Of a stretch of DNA of 11,865 bases, positions 1-8,701 are shown one piece after another. Source of the DNA: Zancudomyces culisetae (lineage: Eukaryota; Kickxellomycota; Harpellomycetes; Harpellales; Legeriomycetaceae). The notes beneath the pieces were generated by a model. It saw only the letters and a list, made by a program, of their open reading frames with translations, was not told the origin of the DNA and searched no databases. How positions within the stretch are numbered: the first letter of the stretch is position 1; each line of letters begins with the position of its first letter. Position numbers and translations under genes: made by a program. The stretch is taken from NCBI GenBank assembly GCA_001969505.1, contig LSSK01000877.1, forward strand, positions 1 to 11,865, read 5' to 3'.

Positions 1-1932
1 ATAATCTTTTTTTGTTGAGATTAAATGGCTCTTTTCACGGTTATGTAGATGTATAAACTCTTCGTGCATAAAAGGTGAAAAAAAGATATACACACTTGAT
101 GCAAGAGGATTTTATGGCAGGCTTGGAAATTGATTTTCGGCCTTACCCTCCTATACATTCCTTTTCGTGTTGTAATTTTTTCAGATCAAAAAAAGGCGTC
201 ACAAAATGGACAGTGGTGGGTTTAGCCTATTTTCTGCGAGTTCTACTTGGCCAGGTTAAAAGGATTTAATATAATGTGCTACCAACTAACAGCAAACCAA
301 TTAACCTTTTTCGCTATTTACGCCCATCAACGCTTTTTTAGCGTTATTCAACTGATGAATGGGGTTATTAGCCACAATTTCAAGCACGATGGCTGAGTGT
401 TAACCACTAGCGACTATTGAAGGCAGATATTAGTGCTTAGCCTTTTCAAGCAATGCACTGGGAGGAGTTTAATGCAGGGTCACACAAACTTGGTTGGCTT
501 CGCATTTTGAATAAAGTAGTAAATACTTCCATGAAGATTACATATTTTTATGAGCTCGATGCCCTGAGCAGAAGAAAGAACCTTTGCTGATGTGGGTAGA
601 TTACATTTTGATTTGGTGATACCATATTAACTGAGTATGTATTATTGTATATTTGAAAGAAACTAGGCGTACCAAACAACGTATTATTATGCAACAACTG
701 TGTAGTAGGCCAATAAAGTACTATTTGTATTTTTTCAAAAAATAGCGTATTGGGTTATGCGTGTTAGCTACTGGAAATGAAAACTAAGGAGCTGGCCACA
801 GGAACGTGAATATAACATTAATAAGGCAAATACGCTGCACGATTAAATGTAGGGTTTAAATACGCATATATATTCACATATACATTCAACCATCAAAAGC
901 TAAATGAACCAGTGAAAAATTTAGATGAAAACGGTATTAGGATGTTTACATACAACTTCCTGGATTTTTTTGAGGCTTTTAGGTGAATGTTAGGGTATCA
1001 GTAAAAGTGGGTTTCTGGGAATTGAAGGTATAAAGCAAGTATTAAAAGATAGTACTGGATAAGTATTGGGAAGAAGGACTATAATAGGTGTATAAGAAAA
1101 CTGCTAAAGGTAGTTGTATGTGTACTCAACTCATCAATCAAGAACATGGAATGTTGGAAATAAAGCAAAGGGATTTGTCAAATTGGCATTATATTAAAAG
1201 TTCAACTGGTGCGCCAATAGAATGTTATACAACCATATTCAAAATCGTGCAAATGGATTTACTAGTTATTTTTTTTACTAGATGTTTATGGTTATAGGCA
1301 ATACCCAGTAACAACTGGCTTTTCATAGGTTGATGATGTATATATCTTTTAACTTTGTGTAGCTAAGCCAGTGTTTCAATACTTTTCACGTTTAAACAGC
1401 TTGAAAGTTCGTTTTTACACTTTTGAAATTTGTTGTATTTGCATTTCATTTTGGAAAATTGCTGTTGCAATTAATCAGAAATGCTATTTGACAATCTCAG
1501 CTATGAAGGTTGTAATTTTTATCCAGTTCCATTCCATTCAATCCGTTGAACTTTAAGTTTTGTGGAGATAGATTTCTGCCATCCAATATAATAATCAGCA
1601 TCACAGAAATCCTTAACTATGACCAGTGTCATATTTTTTTAACCCAAACCCCGAAGGGTGGGTGGGCATGATATATTGATCCTAAAGGGACAAGAAAAAA
1701 TACTAGGCACGCTATTAGACTGCCACTATTTGGAGCTTTGTTTAAATGATATACTTTCTGTATATTCGGGTCAGATGCAAACCATGCACATGAATTATTT
1801 GTATTTTTATGTAGCTCAAAATGTATAAATACCATCAAACCCCTCTTAAACAAAATACTTTACTAAGCATCCTAGATTTCCATATCATATAGATTAGTTG
1901 TAGAATACAGAATACAAACAAACCTGGTTAAC
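1..1932. other. AT-rich intergenic region, no supported gene
   Basis: No convincing gene is visible. The open frames here are 75 codons or shorter, several begin at GTG or TTG rather than ATG, and none shows a recognisable domain or a splice continuation. A 6-bp-arm hairpin lies at 329-345 (AACGCT, five T, AGCGTT). An AATAAA hexamer at 712-717 could be a 3' signal of something unseen, but no upstream coding region supports that. The last ~110 bp hold the TATA box and leader of the gene starting at 1933. Confidence 0.6.
1824..1831 (+). promoter_or_regulatory. TATA box of the secreted-protein gene
   Basis: TATAAATA lies 102 bp before the ATG at 1933. That distance fits a TATA-driven fungal promoter with a leader of a few dozen bases. 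A CCCCT (stress-element-like) pentamer follows at about 1840-1845, which on its own carries little weight. Known: TATA boxes favour regulated rather than housekeeping genes. Inferred: the downstream surface protein is likely conditionally expressed. Confidence 0.5.
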
Positions 1933-2631
1933 ATGAGAGCATCATCAATAGCATTAGTAGCCATATACTTGGTTAATGCCGTATATTCTCGGGAAAAAGT
2001 ATATTCCATCACAGAAGCAAGTTTAGAGGAATGCTTACCAGAACATAGAGGTGAGTGTGATGAACCCTCAAAACTTCGAAAGAGGGATGAGGGTGAATGC
2101 CCAATTGATCGTCAAAATGAGTGTGATGAACCCGTATTGATTAAGAAGCGGAGTCTAGATATATACCCACTTGCAATTGGAACGGGCGATCAGCAAAACA
2201 GCCACGAGCGTGGCATAAGATTTTTGGTACCCCGCCAGAACGTAGTTAACAGCAACGAGATTGGAACAACTGTTGTTTCATTTTCAACACAAACCTCGGA
2301 AACTTTGCCCAACAAAACGAAGGATGTGGGGCTCACTACCTTAACCACAGAGGCTGTGATAACACTTACAGCAGCAGTGATTTCGAGCGTGGGTGCAACA
2401 ACAACTGAGCAGGCTGTTATTGGTGTGGGCGTGCCAACTACAACTGTTGTGAATACAGCGACGCTAGTGTCAACGCAGACCAACACAGTATCGGTTCCTG
2501 TTACGCAGCTTACCAACTCAATATCACTAGTGACAGACATCAATGCTTCTGCCGCTAGTTTTGAAGGAGCAACATTTAATAAGTTTATGGGTTTATCTAT
2601 TTTTGTGTTTTCACTAATAATTTTCATTTAG
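1933..2631 (+). CDS. Secreted, Kex2-processed, probably GPI-anchored Ser/Thr-rich protein with tandem cysteine repeats
   Basis: This 232-residue protein is from no family I recognise. Residues 1-19 form a signal peptide (MRAS, hydrophobic core, cleavage likely after AVYS). Residues 30-51 and 52-73 are two tandem 22-residue repeats. Each has a C-x7-C pair (C34/C42 and C56/C64), the block ECDEP, and a dibasic end (RKR at 49-51, KKR at 71-73) typical of Kex2/furin cleavage. Residues ~105-210 are rich in Thr, Ser and Val, as in fungal wall proteins, with N-glycosylation sequons at N127 and N204. The tail 218-232 is strongly hydrophobic and ends the protein, preceded by small residues (N-A-S-A-A-S), which fits a GPI-attachment signal. 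The ATG has A at -3. Inference: the propeptide repeats are released in the Golgi as disulfide-looped peptides while the stalk goes to the wall or membrane. It could instead be a wall protein with a cleaved pro-region. The function is unknown. Confidence 0.7.
   Translation: MRASSIALVAIYLVNAVYSREKVYSITEASLEECLPEHRGECDEPSKLRKRDEGECPIDRQNECDEPVLIKKRSLDIYPLAIGTGDQQNSHERGIRFLVPRQNVVNSNEIGTTVVSFSTQTSETLPNKTKDVGLTTLTTEAVITLTAAVISSVGATTTEQAVIGVGVPTTTVVNTATLVSTQTNTVSVPVTQLTNSISLVTDINASAASFEGATFNKFMGLSIFVFSLIIFI
2020..2151 (+). repeat. Tandem 66-bp coding duplication (two 22-aa units)
   Basis: Units 2020-2085 and 2086-2151 encode the two cysteine/dibasic repeats. Both contain the identical 15-mer GAGTGTGATGAACCC and a shared GAATGC upstream of it, in exact 66-bp register. 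Elsewhere the units have diverged. This points to an old in-frame tandem duplication with Cys, ECDEP and the Lys/Arg end conserved. Confidence 0.75.
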
Positions 2632-2685
2632 ATGTTGATTTAAAGCATCAATCCATACCAGCATTTTATTTTGAATTAAACTAGC

Positions 2686-2691
2686 AATAAA
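2686..2691 (+). terminator. Polyadenylation hexamer of the secreted-protein gene
   Basis: AATAAA sits 54 bp after the stop at 2631, inside the 122-bp gap between two convergent stop codons. The opposite strand also has AATAAA-like hexamers here (complement of TTTATT around 2665-2670), but these lie downstream of the NUG1 stop and would serve that gene, so the two 3' ends probably overlap. Confidence 0.45.
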
Positions 2692-2753
2692 GACAACAAT
2701 TATATAAAATGTGTAATAAAAAAAACAAAGCGTAAAATAAAATTAGAAGAAAC

Positions 2754-4688
2754 TTAGAGCTCTTCATCGTCAGAGTCAAAGTGATCGGCAAAATCATACT
2801 CGTCTCCGTCTGGTTGCGCATTCTTAAGAGACACGGCGAGCTTTTTCTTGAGTTTTTTCGAATTAGCCTTGTTGTTCTTTCTAATAGCCTTGTTAAGTTG
2901 AGGATCGGTAATTACAGGTTTTTCGTGAGAAACAGGTAAAGGAGCAGAGGAAGATGAAGATGAAGATGCTACAGGGAGATTAACAACGTACGACTCGTTT
3001 GTTGATTCGTTCATGTCAATATCGCTTTCGGCATCACCTTCAGAATCATCCTCAGAATCGCTGTCAGAATCGACATTCATTTCAATAGGGTTGGAAGTAA
3101 AAGAAAGATCGGCGGCAGAGGAAGGAGCTACCGAAACAAAAGTAGAATTCTTAGGAACAAAGTCATCGAAAAGATCAAATTGCTTGGAAAAGTCGGAAAC
3201 AAGCTCGGGTTGATGAACAACAGGAGTAGATGCAACTTTTGGAGGAAGAGAGTAGTAAGGGATTTTTCCAGCATTCCAATCGGAAAGAAGAGAGCGGGCA
3301 GCAGCAAGAATATCGGGAATACCACCCCTTTTAAGTCTGCCCTTCTGTCTAGCCAGCTGAATCAAAAAGTCGTTAGAATCAACAAAGGCATTCACGTTGT
3401 AAAGCTTGGTTAAGGCGGCAGGGTTGCAACGAGAAATAATTAGCTCGGCGGGACCAACTGGGTCGGTCAGCAAATCCACCTTGATACAATTTCTAAGAAC
3501 AGCTTCGTATTTGCTTGCGTCTGAACCGGATTTTGGAGCAAGAGAGAAAACAACACCAGGACTATCGAGCAGACGAATGGTCTTGTCAAGGTGAATCATC
3601 TGGACGTGTTTGGTGAGACCGGGTGTTGAGCCGACGCCACAAACTCGCGCTCGTTTCATCGAATTGATAACACTGGATTTTCCAACGTTGGGGAAACCAA
3701 CCAACCCAACAGTAACTGCTGTCTTGATGTTGAGGTTCCGTGTGTAGTTTTTGAGAATATGCAACAACCCCTCGGCGCCAACACATTCCGCAGTTTTGGA
3801 AATCGAGCCTTGAGATAGGTTGCTTCGCTGCTCTTGTGTAGAGGCCTTAAATGCTACTGTGGGGTGCTCCTGGCGCAAGTATTGTAGCCAGTTCTGAACG
3901 TTTTCTTTTGGTACCAAATCTATTTTGTTCAACACCAAAACCAACCGCTTGTTCATATCTTTGATCATTTCTTCAATCTGTTTCGCTCTAGTTCCCATTG
4001 GATCACGTGCGTCCAATACTTCAAGTATCACATCGCTGTTCTCGACCACTTTTCTAAACTCCTTGATGTATGCTTTTCGTGAATTATCTCGATCTCCTGT
4101 CAACGCCAGGTCCTCCTCTTCCTTCTCCATAGTCACTTCTTCCCGTTCTTTCTGCTCAAATGCCTCTGCTCTTTTCTGTGCATCCTGTCCAATATTCTCC
4201 ATACTTCTATTTTGCATATGTACATTCAGTCTTGCTTTTTTTTGTCTTTCCCGCTCCTCCTCGACTTTTCTTTTGCTTTCTTCGATTTGGTTCAGCATTT
4301 TTTCTTTGAAGGGAAAGAGATTTGGAATCCCTGGATCCTTCTTTTTATTGCCTAAATTGGTTTTTTAAATATTGCAATACAAATTAGCTAATGCCCATTT
4401 CTTGCATCAACACCTCCCCACCCACTCCTCCCAATACACAATCAAAATTGACAGGTACAGAAAAACACTTACTGCTATTTAGCCCTGATCTCCTAGCATC
4501 TCTCCTGTCCTTTCTGTGCTTCTCCTTGGCTTTTTTCTCGATTTTGTACCTTCTGGCGCATGACATACGTTTGCTCTTATGCTCTATTACAAACAGTGTA
4601 CACATGTTATTGTAATCCTTCGCAAATCATACCTATACTATATTTTTATATTTTTACGAGTATACGAGTCCTTACTTTTTGCTACCAT
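2754..4688 (-). CDS. NUG1: NUG1/GNL3 (nucleostemin-family) nuclear GTPase, three exons
   Basis: Coding exons, in order on the minus strand, are 4688-4676, 4583-4473 and 4351-2754 (1722 nt, 573 aa). Known role: this circularly permuted GTPase family acts in the nucleolus and nucleus in 60S subunit maturation and export. The protein opens with MVAKKHKSKRMSCARRYK and a highly basic stretch (Grn1/GN3L N-terminal domain, ~1-75) containing the family hallmark KKDPGIPN at the second junction. A charged coiled coil follows (~60-125). The GTPase motifs occur in permuted order: DARDP 155-159, G4 NKID 183-186, G1 GFPNVGKSS 260-268, G2 TPGLT 284-288 and G3 DSPG 304-307. The C-terminus has acidic Ser/Asp runs, a basic KKLKKK patch and an EYDF acidic end. 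Length is close to human GNL3 (549 aa). The start at 4688 has A at -3 and G at +4. Both introns are phase 1 with GTAAG donors. Family assignment is very secure; choosing NUG1 over GNL3L/Grn1 naming is less so. Confidence 0.93.
4352..4472 (-). other. Intron 2 of NUG1 (121 bp)
   Basis: The donor is AGCA|GTAAGT and the acceptor is CAATTTAG|GC, phase 1, with a CTAAT branch-like motif about 35 nt before the acceptor. Splicing recreates the continuous family sequence GLNSSNKKKDPGIPN across the junction. Confidence 0.9.
4584..4675 (-). other. Intron 1 of NUG1 (92 bp)
   Basis: On the minus strand the donor is A|GTAAGG and the acceptor is TAATAG|AG, phase 1. Splicing joins ATGGTAGCAAAAA to AGCATAAGAGC and gives MVAKKHKSKR, the expected lysine-rich family start. 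Reading straight into the intron gives MCTLFVIEHKSKR instead, whose hydrophobic start does not fit the family. Confidence 0.8.
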
Positions 4689-4742
4689 TTTGTGCTCCTA
4701 ATAACCGCTCCACGCTTATTTTTGTGTTCTTAAGCCGTAGAA

Positions 4743-4807
4743 TTAAAAAATTTTAAACTTTTATTTATTTTTTTGATTCATTCCAAAAAAAAAAAAAATT
4801 TTTTTTT
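4743..4807 (-). promoter_or_regulatory. Poly(dA:dT) and RRPE-like promoter element of NUG1
   Basis: 55-120 bp ahead of the NUG1 start, the sequence contains AAAAAATTTT near 4745-4754 and a 14-A run followed by 9 T at 4785-4807. In yeasts, ribosome-biogenesis genes carry the AAAAATTTT element (RRPE) and nucleosome-excluding poly(dA:dT) tracts. The position and the gene's function fit, but I see no accompanying PAC (GATGAG) box, and use of RRPE outside Ascomycota is inference. The long A/T runs may also be partly simple drift. Confidence 0.35.
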
Positions 4808-5241
4808 CACAAAATTAGGATCAATAAAAAAACCTTTACGCATTTAAAATACTGTAATTACTAAAGATTTAATAAACCTTTACTTTCACCAGTAACTGTT
4901 ACTTGAGTATTTATCAAATACAATTTCAAAAGTATTACATAGCCCAGTTTCAGATTTACATTTCATACTTAAACGACTGACAACATTTACTAACTATACA
5001 GAGCCGTTGGGCTTGCTGAATATTTATCTTTAATGTATTTAAATGACCAAAATGCAATACTAATGAAATGTATGTTAACTGAACTAAATGCAAACACGCA
5101 TGCTATTTTTTGAAAAGTTTACTATGCTTTATTCATAATTTCTGAGCAATATTTTTGAATCAGTAGTTCTGGATCGATTACTACTGTAAACACAGTTTTG
5201 TAATGGTGATACAAGCTCGATTATTTATACAATTTTACCAG
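4808..5241. other. Intergenic spacer between NUG1 promoter and bHLH 3' end
   Basis: This is AT-rich sequence with no open frame of note. It should contain the upstream part of the NUG1 promoter and the 3' untranslated region of the bHLH gene. A minus-strand AATAAA (TTTATT at 5128-5133 on plus) lies about 109 bp beyond the bHLH stop and is the best candidate for its polyadenylation signal. I see no RNA gene or repeat here. Confidence 0.5.
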
Positions 5242-6723
5242 TTAACTCGTAAAATTGTTAAAAATCGCATCGGCATCAAACCCTCCTTTTGGGAAACCCG
5301 CCAAACATCCATCCAGCAGGTTTAAAGAGTTAGGTGCAAAGTTTGAAGCCGAAATTCTGTCCTCAAACCCGTTCAGCGTTATCCCCATGTGCTTTAAATC
5401 AGAAATGCTCTTGTTGCCCTGCGTACCCCCAAACGATGCTGTAGAATTTATTGGAATTGCGTTTATCCCTTGCATACCCCTTCCAAATGAATCACTCGTT
5501 GGTGCATTGATCCCATCAAAAGTCTTCACAGCAGAATTGTTTTGGTAGACAGCTTGGAGTAACATGGGGTTGAGTGCGTTAAAATCGATTTGACTGGATT
5601 TGCTACAGTTTAGATTGTTCTTGCTGTTGGTATTCGACTGCGAATTTTCTGCATTGAAATCTATAAACAGATTTTCAAAATCAAGCAACTCTGACCTTTC
5701 AGGTACCATAGTGGACTGGCTATCTGTCTTATCCAAACCCGATAGTTTTGCCTTTTTAAAGGGTGGGCTAGCTTCCACTTTGTTTCCACTTGCCAAACTT
5801 CCAAAATCCATTGTAAAATCAATCAAAGGATTAGCTCCAAAGTTACTTTTATCACCAAAAGCACTACTAAATGACAAGTATCCGTTGTTTTCAACATTCT
5901 TCTGTAGTTTATTTGAATTTTTCTCAAAATAATCACCAAGATTAATAGTCGAGCCACTTAGTTGTGGATTTAAGCGCAAACTATCAAATATTCCGTCTAC
6001 TGCAATATTATCGGCAGTAAACCCAATGTCATTTCCCTTTGCATTTGCCGACAGACAGTCTTTACTGCCGTTACCTAGAATATATTTTTCAAAGTCTAGC
6101 TTGTTTTTATCTCCACTAACGTTATATCCCGGATAGTCACTAAATATATTGTTTAATGATACTATTTCTTGTATTCCCGGTCCTTTTTCCAAGTCAGCAC
6201 ATTGCTTTGCTGTGCTATTGCATTTCTTTTCTTTATGAACAACGGCAGAGTTGCTATCAATATGTTTCTTTTTTCCTCTTTTTTTTTGTCCAGGCTGTTT
6301 GTATTTTCTGCTAAAAAAGCTCCCCCCGCCAACATGCAGAGGTTCAATCTTGATTTTAGTTGGCTTTTCATCATCAACTCCTAATAATGCTGGTATATCC
6401 TTTCCCATGCTACGTAATTTACTCTTAAGATCACTGATTTCTTGTTCAAGACTATTTACATTTCTTACTAACACGTATATATGATCTTTTGCCTTTTGCA
6501 TAATTAAGACAGTAGACGATTTTGAATGGTTCAATGTTGGTATGGAGTCTCTAAGTTCGTAGAGTACCTTTTTTTGGTTTGATCTTCGTTTTCTTTCGAG
6601 CTCGTTGTGGTTAATCCTTTTTTCACTAGACAATTCTGGAACATTTGAGTTTTTAGCAATTCCCTTTCTTTTTAATCTCTTTGGTTTCTGCGTTGCACCT
6701 CCATCGTTGCCATTCAATTCCAT
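5242..6723 (-). CDS. Max/Myc-like bHLH-leucine zipper transcription factor
   Basis: This uninterrupted 493-residue protein starts at 6723, the first in-frame ATG (A at -3, G at +4). A basic NLS-like patch is at 13-20. The bHLH spans ~34-86: basic region HNELERKRR with H39, E43 and R47, helix 1 ending LRDSIP (57-62), a short loop, and helix 2 at 71-86. A zipper follows with L85, L92, L99 and M106. H-E-R in the basic region is the known group B signature for CACGTG E-box binding. HNxLERKRR plus LRDS-P-L is closest to Max and Myc among families I know, rather than SREBP, USF or MITF. Further on are a second basic patch (KKRGKKKH, 147-154) and a long Asn/Ser-rich region with acidic-hydrophobic segments (LLDFENLFIDF 346-356, FDADAIFNNF 482-491 at the C-terminus) that look like activation motifs. 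Inference: a nuclear homo- or heterodimeric activator. Max itself lacks such a tail, so the architecture is more Myc-like. The target genes are unknown. Confidence 0.85.
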   Translation of the reverse strand: MELNGNDGGATQKPKRLKRKGIAKNSNVPELSSEKRINHNELERKRRSNQKKVLYELRDSIPTLNHSKSSTVLIMQKAKDHIYVLVRNVNSLEQEISDLKSKLRSMGKDIPALLGVDDEKPTKIKIEPLHVGGGSFFSRKYKQPGQKKRGKKKHIDSNSAVVHKEKKCNSTAKQCADLEKGPGIQEIVSLNNIFSDYPGYNVSGDKNKLDFEKYILGNGSKDCLSANAKGNDIGFTADNIAVDGIFDSLRLNPQLSGSTINLGDYFEKNSNKLQKNVENNGYLSFSSAFGDKSNFGANPLIDFTMDFGSLASGNKVEASPPFKKAKLSGLDKTDSQSTMVPERSELLDFENLFIDFNAENSQSNTNSKNNLNCSKSSQIDFNALNPMLLQAVYQNNSAVKTFDGINAPTSDSFGRGMQGINAIPINSTASFGGTQGNKSISDLKHMGITLNGFEDRISASNFAPNSLNLLDGCLAGFPKGGFDADAIFNNFTS

Positions 6724-6770
6724 TCTTTTTAATTTGAATTTTACTAATATTGTAAACCTAAAATGTTGCG

Positions 6771-6808
6771 ATGTGTATGTGTATGTATATGTGTATGTGT
6801 ATGTGTGT
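6771..6808 (-). repeat. TGTGTA microsatellite in the bHLH 5' leader
   Basis: About six imperfect hexamer units of GTGTAT lie 48-85 bp before the bHLH start. Read on the minus strand they are ACACAT repeats that stay in frame with the gene and would encode Thr-Tyr repeats, but no ATG precedes them in that frame, so they are most likely untranslated leader or proximal promoter. Such repeats are length-variable. Confidence 0.8.
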
Positions 6809-7397
6809 TTTTGTATGTAGTGTGAATGTTGTCCTATAATCAATAAAAGTTTATGATCGTTTTTTTTCTAGTTTTGCACAGTAACCTACAATGCTCCTCG
6901 ATGTGTTGAGTTGTGATTTATACAAGCAATTCTTGCGAATATTACCACTTTTCGATAATTCGTATAGTGGAAATGGAGTGAGATATTATGAATAAATGCA
7001 ATAGCTCTTACAAGAAATGCACCTTGGTTTGGTTATATTTTTTATGTTTACACTTTTGTAGTTTGTATACTAGATAATATAAACTTATTTTGTGAAAACA
7101 ATGCTTATGCGATATGATGTTTTTCGGACTATGATATAACTACCTATAAATCGATCACTGTATCTGTAGCAATTACAAAATATATAACTTTATAGAAACT
7201 GGATGATTTTAGGCGTAGAAAATATAACCAGCACCCATTCCCTGTTGGCCTTATATATAACACCCTCTTGCTTAGAGTTGCAAATCAATATCATTCAATA
7301 TGCTTTAATTCAAAAAATACTTCAAGATGCCGCTTAGTTAGTGGATTTCAACACGAGTATACTTGATGATACTCAGATTTTTAGTTATTGAGTTAAT

Positions 7398-7416
7398 GGT
7401 TACTGGTTACTGGTTA
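7398..7416 (+). repeat. Short GGTTACT tandem repeat
   Basis: Two perfect GGTTACT heptamers followed by a partial GGTTA are seen, with further single copies of GGTTACT at about 7425 and 7774. It is a minor simple repeat, with no sign that it is telomeric or functional. Confidence 0.5.
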
Positions 7417-8701
7417 ATATGAAGGGTTACTGATCAGAGTTTTATGAAATTCGGGTAAAGAAAATCAAGCATGGATTTTTTAAGTAATGCTGTAGAAAAG
7501 TTAGCACCATGGCACCCTAAATGCGATTTATTGTTATTTGCCTCACTAAACTGTGCCTTTGGATATCCTCTACAAGCTCAACCGGCCTGATAATTCGATA
7601 CTGTCTTTTGAAGCCCACACCTTACTTTATCTTCCCACCCCTTTCCCCGCAATTTTAGTAGTAATGTAGCTAGGATATTTTTGTGATTTTACCTAATAAT
7701 TTTCTAGATATCATGATAATATTTTAGTATTAGCGAATAAATAACCCAAATAGCAACCTAAAGTAGTATTATTGGTTACTGGGGAAAATGAAGGTAATAA
7801 AAACCCTTAATGAACAAAAACATGCCAAAAGTTGAAATGCTGCCATATTGAAAAGAGTGGCACAATGTATTGTTTATTTTTCAACCATATGCATCAGGGG
7901 ATGGAGGTGGGATTCATAGAGTTTAGAATGTTCCAACGAATCGAAATATGCTTTCCCGGAGGAACTGCAGATACAAGTATAAAGAAACAGTATTTCCTAA
8001 TGTTAACACTATGAAAAGAACCAATAGTTTCCTGTACAAAAAAGAAAAGCAAAGTCAAAAAAGTCGTTATTAGCTAGCAGCTTCTGCAGCCCTGTGTCTA
8101 CTATTCACACCACATTTCAAATCTGCCATTTGGTCTACAGCGTGCCACTTTTATTCTTTAGAGAAATATATAGGTAGGTCAGATAAACTCTTTTTTACCA
8201 TGCTATTCACAGATGGTTGTATGTGTATAATAACTGCTGTAATCTCTTCTTTTGATATAGTTTTACCAAATAATAGGATTTTGCAGCTAGACACTCGAAG
8301 ATTTTTAATATACTTTGATGGGCTTGCAAATATTTTTTTATAAGTAGCACGCAATACAATAAATCATGCCAACTATATAAAATTCTCAAATGTTGAGTAT
8401 TTAGCTTATACTTGTGTTGTTAAATTTTTTTTTGATGCCAGCTTGTAAACTGGAAAATAACCACCACAGAAAAATGACAATTTATAGGCAAGTGTACATG
8501 TTTTACTTCTTCTCCCCTATATCTGTTGGTCCAAAATATAATGAAAATAACTTTTATTCCATGCTATTTATTTTGCTACACGAAAATCTAAATAATAACA
8601 ATGATAATAGTGACCATTCAAATAAAATATATTTATTCCAACCAGTAAGCAAAACCAATAAGAAATATCAAGATTATTAAATTATTATTATTCTAGTATT
8701 A

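Larger units (their letters stand above)
6724..8701. other. Long AT-rich intergenic region upstream of the bHLH gene
   Basis: No supported gene is present in ~2 kb. The open frames found begin at TTG or GTG (7832, 8389, 8414), are low-complexity or under 90 codons, and show no domain. The part nearest 6724 must hold the bHLH leader and promoter. I see no CACGTG E-box, so there is no simple sign of self-regulation. A TTATATATAA palindrome lies at 7251-7260. The part near 8701 holds the 3' end of the next gene, with a minus-strand AATAAA (TTTATT at 8632-8637) about 65 bp past its stop. Confidence 0.5.

Noticed and set aside
329-345. AACGCT/AGCGTT hairpin with T5 loop
   Set aside because: A 6-bp stem is expected by chance at this scale and there is no gene next to it.
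385-480. tRNA-Ser/Leu-like box A (TGGCTGAGTGT) near 390-400
   Set aside because: No box B (GGTTCRANYCC) follows within 100 bp and no acceptor-stem pairing is visible.
1629-1853. 74-codon minus-strand frame
   Set aside because: It begins at TTG, has no ATG-led domain or splice partner, and overlaps the TATA box region of the next gene.
2190-2627. 145-codon open frame antisense to the secreted-protein gene
   Set aside because: It is low-complexity Val/Thr sequence mirroring the ACA/GTT-rich coding strand. The forward strand has the signal peptide, repeats and tail.
4004-4009. CACGTG E-box, the expected target of the bHLH factor
   Set aside because: It lies inside NUG1 coding sequence, where it is explained by the conserved DARDP codons, so a regulatory reading has no support.
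3925-4368. 147-codon plus-strand frame over NUG1
   Set aside because: It is antisense to the conserved GTPase N-terminal part; the Ser/Phe-rich translation is the mirror of Lys/Glu codons.
4384-4605. NUG1 N-terminus read without intron 1 (MCTLFVIEH start)
   Set aside because: Its hydrophobic start contradicts the family, and splicing to the 13-nt exon gives the expected lysine-rich start with good splice sites.
5255-5932. Plus-strand frames of 97 and 110 codons over the bHLH gene
   Set aside because: They are shadows of the bHLH coding strand with no domain.
8414-8680. 88-codon plus-strand frame
   Set aside because: It begins at GTG, is Asn/Tyr low-complexity, and lies in an AT-rich 3' flank.
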